From Syntrophorhabdus sp. PtaB.Bin047 (GTDB lineage Bacteria > Desulfobacterota > Syntrophorhabdia > Syntrophorhabdales > Syntrophorhabdaceae): DNA of 57,520 nucleotides. Numbering within the stretch: position 1 is the stretch's first letter; every line of letters starts with the position of its first letter. Where the stretch lies: contig MVQP01000009.1 of the NCBI GenBank assembly GCA_002067235.1, forward strand, positions 1 through 57,520, given 5' to 3'. The translations under genes were made by a program, and so were the position numbers. Below are positions 1-8,304 of the stretch, one piece after another. Under the pieces are notes generated by a model that worked only from the letters and a program-made list of their open reading frames with translations, was not told the origin of the DNA and ran no database searches.

Positions 1-1
1 G

Positions 2-1030
2 ATCGATATCGCCCCGACCATTCTGGAGGCCGCGGGCCTGCCCGAGCCGAAACGGGTGGACGGCATCGAGCAGACGCCCATCGAGGGCGTGAGCTTCCTT
101 TATACCTTTAACGACGCCCGGGCAAAAGACCGCCACCTGGTCCAGTATTTTGAGGTAGCCGGCAACCGCGGCATCTACCGTGACGGCTGGCTTGCCGGCA
201 CCGTGCACAAGGCGGTGTGGGAGAATGTTCCCCGGGCTTCCCTGGAAGAGGACAAGTGGGAATTGTACAATACACGGACAGATTTCAGTCTCGCGGACGA
301 CCTGGCGGCAAAGCATCCCGACAAACTCAAAGAGATGCAGGACCTCTTCATGACGGAGGCGGTGAAATACCGGGTCCTGCCGATCGACGACCGTATCCAG
401 GAACGCATGAACGCTGCCGTTGCCGGTCGTCCGGACCTGATGGGCGATCGGACGTCGCTCACCGTCTACGAAGGGATGCGGGGGATGTCGGAGAACGTTT
501 TCATCAACGTGAAAAACCGGTCGCACTCGATCACCGCAGAGGTGCAGGTGCCCCGCGATGGCGTCCGGGGGGTTATCCTGGCGCAGGGAGGACGTTTCGG
601 GGGATGGAGTCTCTACGTCAGGGACGGAAAGCCGGCATTTACCTACAACTGGCTCGGCCTCAAGCGTTACACCGTCGTCTCTCCGAGGAGCCTGCCTTCC
701 GGAAAAGCGACCATCCGTTATGAGTTCGTCTATGACGGCAACGGGTTTGGCAAAGGCGGTTCAGCCACGCTCACCGTCAACGGCGCGAAGGTCGCCGAGG
801 GACGCATCGAGGGTACGCATGCCTTTATCTTTTCACCTGACGAAGGGGCCGATGTCGGTCTTGACGGGGAAACGCCCGTCGTAGAGGACTATGGGGTCCC
901 GGCACCCCACAGATTCACGGGCAAGATCGACAAGGTCACCGTCGACGTGAAAGAGATGGAAAAAGCCGACAAAGCGGATGAAGACAAACTGCGGGCGGAC
1001 CTGGCCGGCAGGAAAGCAATGGCGGATTGA
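2..1030 (+). CDS. arylsulfatase, C-terminal part (5' end outside window)
   Basis: The frame is open from base 2, and the first codons read IDIAPTILEAAGLPEP, the conserved stretch that follows the catalytic core of bacterial arylsulfatases, then an IEG-VSF-YTF stretch also typical of the family. The missing N-terminal part would carry the formylglycine Cys/Ser-x-Pro-x-Arg motif and metal ligands, so activity cannot be judged. The last third (about residues 170-325) has the beta-rich, laminin-G-like look common at the C-terminus of large arylsulfatases. The family hydrolyses sulfate esters. It ends in TGA at 1030, and the next gene is on the other strand. A GTG at 56 is an internal codon, not the start. 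Confidence 0.88.
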   Translation: MDIAPTILEAAGLPEPKRVDGIEQTPIEGVSFLYTFNDARAKDRHLVQYFEVAGNRGIYRDGWLAGTVHKAVWENVPRASLEEDKWELYNTRTDFSLADDLAAKHPDKLKEMQDLFMTEAVKYRVLPIDDRIQERMNAAVAGRPDLMGDRTSLTVYEGMRGMSENVFINVKNRSHSITAEVQVPRDGVRGVILAQGGRFGGWSLYVRDGKPAFTYNWLGLKRYTVVSPRSLPSGKATIRYEFVYDGNGFGKGGSATLTVNGAKVAEGRIEGTHAFIFSPDEGADVGLDGETPVVEDYGVPAPHRFTGKIDKVTVDVKEMEKADKADEDKLRADLAGRKAMAD

Positions 1031-1504
1031 GTGATCGGAGCTATCGGGGCTCTCTGGTTTCATACCCCCGGGGAGGAGGGGGAGTGCTCCACGACCGGTG
1101 GGAAAAGACGATAGACACAGGGGTTATCCTAGCCCGGGCGGGAGATCTGAGGGAAGGAGGATGTTCCGGCCGCGCCCTGCAAGGGGACGAAATCCCCCGA
1201 CCCGCCGGTGCGCGACCCCTTGGGTTCAGGTCCTGAATTATCACTATTTCCCGTGATATGCTTTCCCCGTGGGCCGGTCCTTGCACGTGGTAGTATCCAG
1301 CCGGTGCTTTATCACGTTACGGAGCGCGTCGAGGGAGTACACGAGGTCCGTCAGTCTAACACCCGGTTCCGTCATGGTGAAGCAGAAGACGCTCTTCGCC
1401 ATGACAAACTTGCTGTACCCTGCTCGGGTCAGAGTTCCTGCGGCGACATCGCTAGAGGTGGTGAACCCTTTTCTATATTGCGGCTATGTAGATGGATGAG
1501 TCAT
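1031..1504. other. 474-bp intergenic region, no convincing gene
   Basis: This lies between the converging arylsulfatase (+) and the DsrK-like gene (-). It holds GC-rich runs near 1070-1090 but no clear hairpin with a T tract. A 52-codon minus-strand frame (1244-1402, ATG start) was looked at; it has no recognisable motif and no good ribosome binding site. It could be eroded coding sequence. Confidence 0.4.
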
Positions 1505-2872
1505 TTATTCGTTAATGTTCCCCTCATTTCCCGGCGGCAACACCAGAGCCTCGGCGACCAGATCCATGACCTGAACCACCTTCATATTCAATTGGTAATG
1601 ATCGATGAGGTCACCAAGGCCGTCGCGGCAGTTATGGCACATGGTGCACACCGTATCGGCTTCGGTCACTTTCAGTTGGTCGGCCTTTATTCTGGCCACC
1701 TCCAGGCGCAGGGGGCGGTATTCCGGCATCGTGAGCAGACCGCCGCCGCCAGTACAGCAAAAGTTGTTGACCCCGTTGGGGTACATCTCCCTGAAATCAG
1801 AGCAAACCTGTTTCAACACCCAACGCGGCTCCTCGACAAGGCCACCGTAGCGGGCAACATTGCAGGAATCGTGGAACGTAACGGATCCTGTGTTCCTCAA
1901 GCGGTCCACCTTGATCCTTCCCTCGATCAGATAACGCATGACGGTTTCGACTACTGACTCCGTCGGAATTGTCTGTTGATTGTTTGCCCAGCTATATCCC
2001 TCCCAGCGGACGGAACGGTACCCATGGCCACACTCAGAAACAACGATCCGTCTCGCCCTGAGCCTTTCTGCTGCCCGATAGAGATTACCCGCCATAAAAG
2101 CACCCAGGCGGTCATCGCCGGAAAACAGCCCGAAATTGGTTTGGTCCCATCCGTATCGCGGCAGTGTCCAGCTTTCCCCGGCAAGATAGAACAGCTTCGC
2201 CGCATTCATCAGGGAATGGGGATCGTATTTGATCTCGCGGGGGTTGACGGCATAGATGATATCGCAGTCCTTTTTGTCGACAAGAATATCCAGATCACCC
2301 ACGCCAAGTTCGTATTGAAGTTCCGCCTTGATCCAGTCGAGCGAATCGAAGAACTCTTCTTCCGTAACGCTCATCTGATTGCCGCTTAGCCATTGGTTCC
2401 TGGATGCATTTGACAAGCCCTCTGGCACCACGCCCATCTCAGTAAGGATTCCGCGGGTGAAGCGGATCAACGCCGCATTATCCACACCGATAGGACAGTT
2501 GAACGTGCATCGTCGGCAACCGGTGCATGCACCGAATACGATGTCCCTCAGGCGTTCCATGTCCGCATCTGCAGCCGATGTTCCCGCATTGAGCCGACCG
2601 GAAAGAATTCTGCATATCCAATTCATATTACGATTGAACATGCGACGGATCTGATCCGCTTTATATGCGGGCGTCATGCATGGGTCGTGAGCCCTTGCCA
2701 GCGCGTAATGGCATGCCTGTGCGCAAGCACCGCAATGGACGCAACTCACCATGGAAAATGCCATTTCCCGGGTAAGCCTCTCTCGGAACAACCGAGACAG
2801 CATTCTGTATTGCGTGGCCGACCTGCTGTCCGGCTGACTTCCGGCTGCGAGACTGACGATTCTCCCTTTCAC
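1505..2872 (-). CDS. DsrK/HdrD-like Fe-S oxidoreductase (CCG domain)
   Basis: This 455-aa protein has two 4Fe-4S binding sets, C44/C47/C50/C54 and C116/C119/C122/C126, followed by a C-terminal CCG signature: C337, the C372-C373 pair, then C409-x2-C412. That is the cubane-cluster arrangement of HdrD, DsrK and related subunits that reduce disulfides or trisulfides. The GTG start at 2872 shares bases with the TGA of the upstream membrane gene, implying translational coupling; a longer frame upstream is out of phase with that gene and rejected. With the adjacent DsrM-like subunit and DsrC, the likely role is electron transfer between membrane quinol and DsrC-bound persulfide or disulfide (inference). 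It could also be a generic HdrD-type subunit of another complex. Confidence 0.85.
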   Translation of the reverse strand: MKGRIVSLAAGSQPDSRSATQYRMLSRLFRERLTREMAFSMVSCVHCGACAQACHYALARAHDPCMTPAYKADQIRRMFNRNMNWICRILSGRLNAGTSAADADMERLRDIVFGACTGCRRCTFNCPIGVDNAALIRFTRGILTEMGVVPEGLSNASRNQWLSGNQMSVTEEEFFDSLDWIKAELQYELGVGDLDILVDKKDCDIIYAVNPREIKYDPHSLMNAAKLFYLAGESWTLPRYGWDQTNFGLFSGDDRLGAFMAGNLYRAAERLRARRIVVSECGHGYRSVRWEGYSWANNQQTIPTESVVETVMRYLIEGRIKVDRLRNTGSVTFHDSCNVARYGGLVEEPRWVLKQVCSDFREMYPNGVNNFCCTGGGGLLTMPEYRPLRLEVARIKADQLKVTEADTVCTMCHNCRDGLGDLIDHYQLNMKVVQVMDLVAEALVLPPGNEGNINE

Positions 2873-3552
2873 AGCTTGTTCCTCCAAGAGGATTCCTCTG
2901 GATGCACATATCTTCCTATGCCTCTGTGCGCCATTGCCTTCCCCAGGTAATATCTGACAAAGGGATAGTACAGATAATGAACGATCTTTGAGAAAGGGAC
3001 GTAAAGATGAATGAGCGCAGCCACAAGAAAGAACGTTAAGACTATCCAACCACACGCGCCGCAGCGATTGGAAATGGTCCACGCACCCAGAACATAAAAG
3101 AGATTCATCATGACCAGTGCAAAGTAGTCGTCCCATGTACTGATCAGTCTCAGCGATGGGTCCGATAGACGCCGATAGAGCCTGGCCATACCGGCAACAA
3201 AGGCAGCTATCAGCGTTACCTGCATCAACCTCACAACGGCTTCGATTGCAAGGAGCTCAGGCCAGTGAGGAATGATAAAGGTGAGGCTGATAGCGGCGGC
3301 GGCGCCGATGTGGAACACAACGAATTGGGCATAGAACACGGGGGTTCTTCTATGCTTCTCAATCGTCCAGGGCCTTGCCACCGTGAAAAGCGAGGAGGCG
3401 ACAGTGCGGGAAGGATGTCCCGCAGGAAGGCTTTTCTCTGTTACCGGTCTGAAACTGAAGAGCCAGAACGCTCTGATTGCGTAGGCAAGGCCCATAAACG
3501 ACAAAGCGGCTATGTGAATGTCGTGTTCGAGCAATCTCAAATATTCACTCAT
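2869..3552 (-). CDS. DsrM/NarI-like membrane cytochrome b subunit
   Basis: This 227-aa protein has about five hydrophobic helices. His residues suited to heme b occur at H10 and H13, in a FHIG motif of a middle helix, and in the IHLYVPFSK segment near the C-terminus, as in the NarI-like domain of DsrM and HdrE. The ATG at 3552 is chosen over a TTG 60 bases upstream because GGAGGG sits directly before it. Its stop overlaps the GTG of the DsrK-like gene. The predicted job is quinol oxidation or reduction in the cytoplasmic membrane, passing electrons to the Fe-S subunit. Assignment to DsrM rather than HdrE rests mainly on the neighbouring dsrC. Confidence 0.8.
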   Translation of the reverse strand: MSEYLRLLEHDIHIAALSFMGLAYAIRAFWLFSFRPVTEKSLPAGHPSRTVASSLFTVARPWTIEKHRRTPVFYAQFVVFHIGAAAAISLTFIIPHWPELLAIEAVVRLMQVTLIAAFVAGMARLYRRLSDPSLRLISTWDDYFALVMMNLFYVLGAWTISNRCGACGWIVLTFFLVAALIHLYVPFSKIVHYLYYPFVRYYLGKAMAHRGIGRYVHPEESSWRNKL

Positions 3553-3623
3553 ACGACCCTCCGGTATGAAATACAAACTCCACCAACCTGACAGATGGTG
3601 CCAGGTATTCAACCCGGGCAGGA

Positions 3624-3941
3624 TTACACACAGCCGTCGGGTTTCGGCAGGCCGGCAATCCTGCAGGCGCCCCGCGCAAGTCCCATGGGGAATAGGGCCT
3701 GGAGCTGGTCCAAACGGAACCGTGTGCTCCGAGAGACTTGACTTATGAGAGGTGAGGTCCTGTTCTTATCCCAGTATCCTCTCACATAATGAATGACGAC
3801 CCAGTGGTTTTCGCTCAGATTCGCGATGCCGACATGACTCGCAATCTGTTGGGCCATCTCCTCAGTCCAGAGTTCAGGTTTGAGGAGATAACCATCACCG
3901 CTGAATTCGGCGACCTCGTTCCCGATCGTGAATGCTTCCAT
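3624..3941 (-). CDS. dsrC: DsrC/TusE family sulfur-carrier protein
   Basis: The protein is 105 aa, the usual DsrC length. The C-terminal arm ends CRIAGLPKPDGCV and contains both conserved cysteines, C93 and the penultimate C104, at the canonical ten-residue spacing. Only true DsrC proteins that cycle through a trisulfide or disulfide have both; TusE-type members keep one. DsrC carries sulfur at C104 as substrate for DsrMK(JOP)-type membrane complexes. The start is one base after the permease stop, and the DsrM-like gene follows 71 bp later, so one transcript is likely. No dsrAB sulfite reductase lies in the window. Confidence 0.93.
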   Translation of the reverse strand: MEAFTIGNEVAEFSGDGYLLKPELWTEEMAQQIASHVGIANLSENHWVVIHYVRGYWDKNRTSPLISQVSRSTRFRLDQLQALFPMGLARGACRIAGLPKPDGCV

Positions 3942-3942
3942 A

Positions 3943-4959
3943 TTACTTGAACCTCTCGTATCCGATTGCCCTGCGCCACGAAGAATAACGCGTCAGGATC
4001 CTCATATAGAAAAGCATGACAGGAAATTGCACCAAAGGCCCCGCCACCGCAACAGCCAGAGCCTCCCGACCGTGAAAGACCGATGTCGCCAGTGCCATGG
4101 AAATGGCCGTGTTCTTAAGCGTGGAACTAATTGCCAGGGCGACGGAATCTTCGTAGGGCAGCCGACTGGCCTGACCGATGCAGGTTGACCCTATCAGAAG
4201 CAGCAATGAAAAAGATGCAGTGGGAAAGAGAAGATTCACGATCGAGGAGGGATCTTTGATAACGCACCTGCCGTTCAGGACGAATATGATAAAGACTAAC
4301 AGCATGAGGCCTATGGTCGAGGTACCCTGGAATAGTTCCTTAAATTCCATAAACGCCGTTAACCCCCGGTTCCTTACTATCCATCGCCTGGTGAATGCCG
4401 CAAGTATCAATGGCGCAACAATGATCATTAAGAGGTATTGACAGATCACCATATGCGGAACAGTCAGGATTCTTCCAATAAGCAGACAACTCCAGAGCGG
4501 AATGGTCGCCAGACTCAGCAGAAGACTTACGGTTGAAATCGCGACGGCCAGATTCACATTTCCGCCTACCATCTTCGTGTACACCGGTCCCATTCCGCCC
4601 GCAGGTATCATTCCGAAGATCAGCAATCCAACCAGCAGGCCGGAATCCATCCCGTTCGAGAACAGCGATGTCAGACCGTACATCAGGACCGGCGACAGGA
4701 TAAAATTGATCATCATCGCCGCGAGCAACGCACGAGGCCTGGCTACAACATCCGTGACCTTTCTCCCTTCCACGTCCAGAAATGCAGGGTACAGCATCAT
4801 GAACAGGCCGAAGGGAATCAGGTACTTCAATGATACTCCGTGACATATCCTGCTGGTGGCAAGACCAGCCGCGACGGCAGTAAGAGTGTACAACCCCAGA
4901 TGCCGTCTAATGCTCCTGCCAATTCCCGCAATGATCATCTGGATGATCGAACGGGGCAT
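3943..4959 (-). CDS. BASS/ACR3-superfamily permease
   Basis: About 338 aa with 8-10 hydrophobic helices. The stretch SRLPYEDSVALAISSTLKN resembles the cation-site region of bile acid/sodium symporters and ACR3 carriers, and the segment FGLFMMLYPAFLDVEGRKV resembles their early helix. I did not find the ACR3 arsenite Cys in its usual Cys-Thr-Ala-Met context, so arsenite export is not supported. Placed directly before dsrC (1-bp gap) and 27 bp after the C_GCAxxG_C_C gene, it may move a sulfur-containing anion (inference). The ATG at 4959 is preferred over a TTG at 4980, but neither has a strong ribosome binding site. Confidence 0.78.
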   Translation of the reverse strand: MPRSIIQMIIAGIGRSIRRHLGLYTLTAVAAGLATSRICHGVSLKYLIPFGLFMMLYPAFLDVEGRKVTDVVARPRALLAAMMINFILSPVLMYGLTSLFSNGMDSGLLVGLLIFGMIPAGGMGPVYTKMVGGNVNLAVAISTVSLLLSLATIPLWSCLLIGRILTVPHMVICQYLLMIIVAPLILAAFTRRWIVRNRGLTAFMEFKELFQGTSTIGLMLLVFIIFVLNGRCVIKDPSSIVNLLFPTASFSLLLLIGSTCIGQASRLPYEDSVALAISSTLKNTAISMALATSVFHGREALAVAVAGPLVQFPVMLFYMRILTRYSSWRRAIGYERFK

Positions 4960-4986
4960 GGCTATCCACAACGATTCCAAAGTCTG

Positions 4987-5424
4987 CTATTCATCTTGCT
5001 TGCTTCTCGTTTGATCCAGTATGTCCGACAATATCCCTGTTGTCTTTGCGGTCAACTGCTTGCATTTGATGAATTTTTCCTGTTCTCCCAGCTTATCCAG
5101 TATGGCCGCACAGTTATTCGAACCGAAGGTCTCAAGGAACTGCCTGCGAAATTCTGATACGATCGAACTGGCCTTATTCAAGTCCTTTCCCTGCTCCGTT
5201 CTGCCATATAGGTAGCCGACTGCTATTACCGCCCCTGTGAAGGCCCCGCAGATATCTTGATGGGTCCTGCCCACTCCGCCGCAGAATGCAGACGCAACGT
5301 TCACAGGATAACCTTCAGGTTTCTCCGAATAATGATCGATGATCGTCTTCGATAATGCCTCGGAGCAGCAGAAACCGTTGTAGAAGTAATCGAAAGCCTT
5401 TTTCTCCAATTCTTCCCTGGACAT
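4987..5424 (-). CDS. C_GCAxxG_C_C family redox protein
   Basis: This 145-aa protein has the family's Cys pattern: C19-C20 in GFCCSEA, C48 in AFCGGVG, C59 in ICGAFTG, C105 in NNCAAIL, and C121. Members are small putative redox or metal-binding proteins found mainly in anaerobes; no enzyme activity is established. The ATG at 5424 is preferred over an ATG 18 bases upstream because AAAGGAGA is placed correctly for it. The permease gene follows within 30 bp. The company of OsmC, DUF2284 and DsrC suggests thiol or persulfide chemistry (inference). Confidence 0.85.
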   Translation of the reverse strand: MSREELEKKAFDYFYNGFCCSEALSKTIIDHYSEKPEGYPVNVASAFCGGVGRTHQDICGAFTGAVIAVGYLYGRTEQGKDLNKASSIVSEFRRQFLETFGSNNCAAILDKLGEQEKFIKCKQLTAKTTGILSDILDQTRSKQDE

Positions 5425-5628
5425 AGTGAAATCTCCTTTCATTTAGGACTCGGGAGGGCTCCCTGGAAGGGCGAACCCCCTTGTGAAGGGAAGTACGGGG
5501 GGTAAAATCCCTATCCTTGAAAAACCCGTCTATTTACCGGCCACACACAAATGCGAATTCAAGAATCAAGATCTGGCTCTTCGGACTTCCCGGGTCTTAC
5601 GGGCACTACGGGAAATGTCGTTCCGGCT

Positions 5629-6165
5629 CTACTCGATCAGCAGGAAAGCGTATCTGTTCATGGCCTCGTCGTAGTTCTTGAGAACCTCAATGGGATAGCC
5701 TATGCTGCGAACGCTCGTGTACACATCTATACCCATTGCCTCCGCACTTGGACGAGCAACCATGGGGTTCCTGCAGTTCCTGCGATCTGGTTCGCAGGTC
5801 TCGCAGGACCCGCATGCGGCAAAAGAGAGAAGGACGGCCTTGTAGTGACCGGCAAGGAACACCTTTCTTTCGAGGTCCACGAGTTTCAGGAAGATTGGCC
5901 TGCTCCACGCGTTGCGATCCTCGGGTTTGTCCAGCTTCTTCTCAAAGTGGAACACCGCCGCCTGCCTGTACTCCGAGATCATCTGCCTGCACTCGTCAAC
6001 GGATGGGACATTGGGGGGACAGGTTGCTCTCTTGCCGTAATGGGGACAACCGAACATGCATCTGAACCGGACCCATTGGGCCACCACGATATCCTTTGCC
6101 TCGATCCATTTGAAATCGGAGAATCCATGATCCCTGAACAGTTTTTCCAGTGCAATCTTATCCAT
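5629..6165 (-). CDS. DUF2284 putative metal-binding protein
   Basis: This 178-aa protein has two Cys clusters: C36/C40 and C49/C59 around the CPHYGKRATCPP motif, and C118/C121/C124/C131 in the ACGSCETC region. This is the DUF2284 pattern, seen in anaerobes and thought to bind an Fe-S cluster or other metal. It is soluble with no signal peptide. It has its own ATG with GGAGGAA upstream. Gaps of about 100 bp to OsmC and 204 bp to the next gene mean co-transcription is plausible but not assured. Function unknown. Confidence 0.85.
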   Translation of the reverse strand: MDKIALEKLFRDHGFSDFKWIEAKDIVVAQWVRFRCMFGCPHYGKRATCPPNVPSVDECRQMISEYRQAAVFHFEKKLDKPEDRNAWSRPIFLKLVDLERKVFLAGHYKAVLLSFAACGSCETCEPDRRNCRNPMVARPSAEAMGIDVYTSVRSIGYPIEVLKNYDEAMNRYAFLLIE

Positions 6166-6264
6166 TGGTTCTTCCTCCCGGTGGCTGGTGAGCCAGCCTG
6201 ACGGTCAACGGTGTTCCGGTGACATATTCGCGGCATATTGAAACGGCAATACACGCACCGCACC

Positions 6265-6645
6265 CTATCCGGTGATCGCCAGATCGATGGGGCAGCTGGT
6301 CTTCAGGGTATTGTGGAGTATGCAATTCTGTATGTGTCTTATAAGTCTCCCACGACCCTGCTCGTCGAGGACCATGCCCTTGAGACTGATCTCCACCCCG
6401 ATGCGGGCCAACCTCTGCCGGTCTTCTGTGGGGGTCGCCTCGGCCTTTACTGTGAACCCAGGATTGTCCATCTTTTTCCCCTGGAAGTAATCACGTATCC
6501 AGTGGCCCAGGCATCCGCACAGTCCGGCGAGGAGCGTCTCCACAGGGTTTGCACCTTTCCCCTCGGTGTCGATCACAAAGGTATGATCCTTTGTGGTCGC
6601 GTAGTGCCGTGAGTCTCCGTGGTTGTCAGTCATTGCGGTGTACAT
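6265..6645 (-). CDS. OsmC family protein
   Basis: This 126-aa OsmC-fold protein keeps GANPVETLLAGLCGCLG (C43, C45), the first-Cys segment, and KTSCPIDL with C118 as the second redox Cys. Family members include thiol peroxidases and proteins acting on sulfur carriers (OsmC, Ohr, YhfA-like). The ATG at 6645 has AAGGAGGAACGC just before it; an in-frame start 42 bases upstream lacks this. First gene of the minus-strand sulfur cluster, divergent from the MocR-type regulator. The exact subfamily is not resolved. Confidence 0.87.
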   Translation of the reverse strand: MYTAMTDNHGDSRHYATTKDHTFVIDTEGKGANPVETLLAGLCGCLGHWIRDYFQGKKMDNPGFTVKAEATPTEDRQRLARIGVEISLKGMVLDEQGRGRLIRHIQNCILHNTLKTSCPIDLAITG

Positions 6646-6795
6646 GCGTTCCTCCTTTTTTTGTCTGGTCTGTTTTCCGTGACCCAATTAAAACACAGGA
6701 ACCGGCGTGGGAACAGTCACAGGAGCGCAGGTTTGCAGTGCCAGCAGTGAGGGGGCAGATTCAACTGTGCCCCTTCGCAAGAGGGGAAACTGTAT

Positions 6796-6824
6796 TTGTC
6801 TGGTTCCGGGCGTTGCGGTATAAT
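6796..6824 (+). promoter_or_regulatory. candidate sigma70 promoter of the MocR-type gene
   Basis: TTGTCT at 6796-6801 and a perfect TATAAT at 6819-6824 are separated by 17 bp. Transcription would start near 6831, only 3 bases before the ATG at 6834. Either the message is nearly leaderless or the true start is the ATG at 6867. The region also faces the OsmC-led operon, so MocR autoregulation could affect both (inference). Confidence 0.5.
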
Positions 6825-6833
6825 GGAGTCGCT

Positions 6834-8291
6834 ATGGCGAGAAGTCAGGAAGACGTTGCGGTGACAATGTCGAAATTGGCCCTCTACGAAGAGGTGGCGG
6901 AGGGCCTTGCCTCCATGATCGGGGACGGGACCTACCGGCCGGGAGAGCGCATCCCGTCGATCAGGGCTATGAGCAGGAATAAGCGGCTTAGCATGAACAC
7001 GGTGATGCGGGCCTATGCTCATCTTGAAAACATGGGCCTCATCGAGGCCCGTCCTCAGTCGGGATACTACGTCAGGTGCCGTGTCCTGGAACCCGAATCC
7101 GCTTCGGTGCGAACAGTGAGGGCCGAGGACATTGCACCCAGTCCCGTAACGATCCGTGACATCTCGTTCCAGATAATGCGCAGCCTTTCCGATCGGTCAC
7201 TTGTTCCCCTCGGGCGGGGTGTGCCGAATTCCGAGCTCTTGCCCGTTGACAAGCTCAACCGCATGCTCGGAACCGAGTCGCGCCGCTTCCGCATGCAAAG
7301 CATTTCCTATGAAGATGTGGCGGGAAGCGCGCGTCTGAGGGCCCAGATCGCCCGACGCTCCCTTAACGCCGGCTGTACCTTGTCACTTGAGGATATACTT
7401 GTCACCTCCGGCTGCCGGGAGGCGGTGAGTCTCGCTCTTCACACCGTCTGCCGTCCGGGCGACACGGTGGCGGTCGAATCCCCGGTCTATTACACCTTTC
7501 TCCGTATCGCGGAATGGCTTGGACTCAAAGTCCTCGAGATCCCGTCGAGCCCCGGTGAGGGTATGAATCTGGATGTCCTCAACTATGTCATCAGGCACAA
7601 TACTGTTCGCGCCTGTGCAACGATCCTCAATTTCAACAATCCTTTGGGAAGTGTTATGTCCGAGGAAAAGAAACGTGAGCTTGTCGCAATGCTTTCTGAA
7701 TACGACATCCCGCTGATCGAAGACGATGTCTACGGGGATCTCGCCTTCGGCCCTGCCCGCCCTGTAAGTGCAAAAGCCTTCGACGAGAAGGGGCTGGTCC
7801 TTGCCTGTTCCTCTTTCTCCAAAACCCTTGCACCTGGTTACCGCGTCGGTTGGATCATCCCCGGAAGGTACCGTCAGGAGATAGAGCAGTTGAAGGCCCT
7901 CTTCAATGCCGCCACTGCCTCCCCCACCCAGCTTGCCATCGCCGAGTTTCTCACCAACGGAGGTTACGATCATCACCTGCGGACGATCCGCAGGGTGTAT
8001 TCACGCAACGTGGAGGGAATGCGGGGTGCGGTCGCGCGCTATTTTCCACAGGGTACCAGGGTTACGCGCCCCCGTGGCGGATTCATCCTCTGGGTCGAGA
8101 TGCCGGAGCAGGTTGACGCGATCACTCTCTATGAAAAGGCACTCCAAAAAGGCATCAGTGTCGCACCGGGCCCGATCTTTACCCTGGGTGACAGGTTCCG
8201 CAACTGCGTGCGCCTTAATGCTGCCTTCTGGTCTGAGCAAACAGAACAGGCCCTGGAAACCTTAGGCTGGATAGCCCGCGAAATGGTTTAA
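6834..8291 (+). CDS. MocR/PdxR-type regulator or PLP aminotransferase with GntR wHTH
   Basis: This 485-aa protein has an N-terminal GntR winged helix (about residues 15-80, with PSIRAMSRNKRLSMNTVMRAY) joined to a fold-type-I aminotransferase domain. PLP-site features are visible: N269-P270, D297 in IEDDVYG, and K330 in SSFSKTLAPGYRVGW. Fused proteins of this kind are usually transcription regulators sensing PLP or amino compounds, though some retain aminotransferase activity. The start is uncertain: ATG 6834 has GGAG upstream, while ATG 6867 fits the TATAAT promoter better. It is divergent from the OsmC/Dsr-type cluster, which it may regulate (inference). Confidence 0.88.
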   Translation: MARSQEDVAVTMSKLALYEEVAEGLASMIGDGTYRPGERIPSIRAMSRNKRLSMNTVMRAYAHLENMGLIEARPQSGYYVRCRVLEPESASVRTVRAEDIAPSPVTIRDISFQIMRSLSDRSLVPLGRGVPNSELLPVDKLNRMLGTESRRFRMQSISYEDVAGSARLRAQIARRSLNAGCTLSLEDILVTSGCREAVSLALHTVCRPGDTVAVESPVYYTFLRIAEWLGLKVLEIPSSPGEGMNLDVLNYVIRHNTVRACATILNFNNPLGSVMSEEKKRELVAMLSEYDIPLIEDDVYGDLAFGPARPVSAKAFDEKGLVLACSSFSKTLAPGYRVGWIIPGRYRQEIEQLKALFNAATASPTQLAIAEFLTNGGYDHHLRTIRRVYSRNVEGMRGAVARYFPQGTRVTRPRGGFILWVEMPEQVDAITLYEKALQKGISVAPGPIFTLGDRFRNCVRLNAAFWSEQTEQALETLGWIAREMV

Positions 8292-8304
8292 GGCGGCTTA
8301 CGGC

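Noticed and set aside
1244..1402. 52-codon minus-strand frame
   Set aside because: Composition is protein-like in part, but there is no ribosome binding site or family resemblance; evidence insufficient.
4987..6645. Arsenic-resistance operon interpretation of the permease region
   Set aside because: No ArsR, ArsC or ArsM homolog is present and the permease lacks the ACR3 Cys context; DsrC and the Fe-S genes point to sulfur chemistry.
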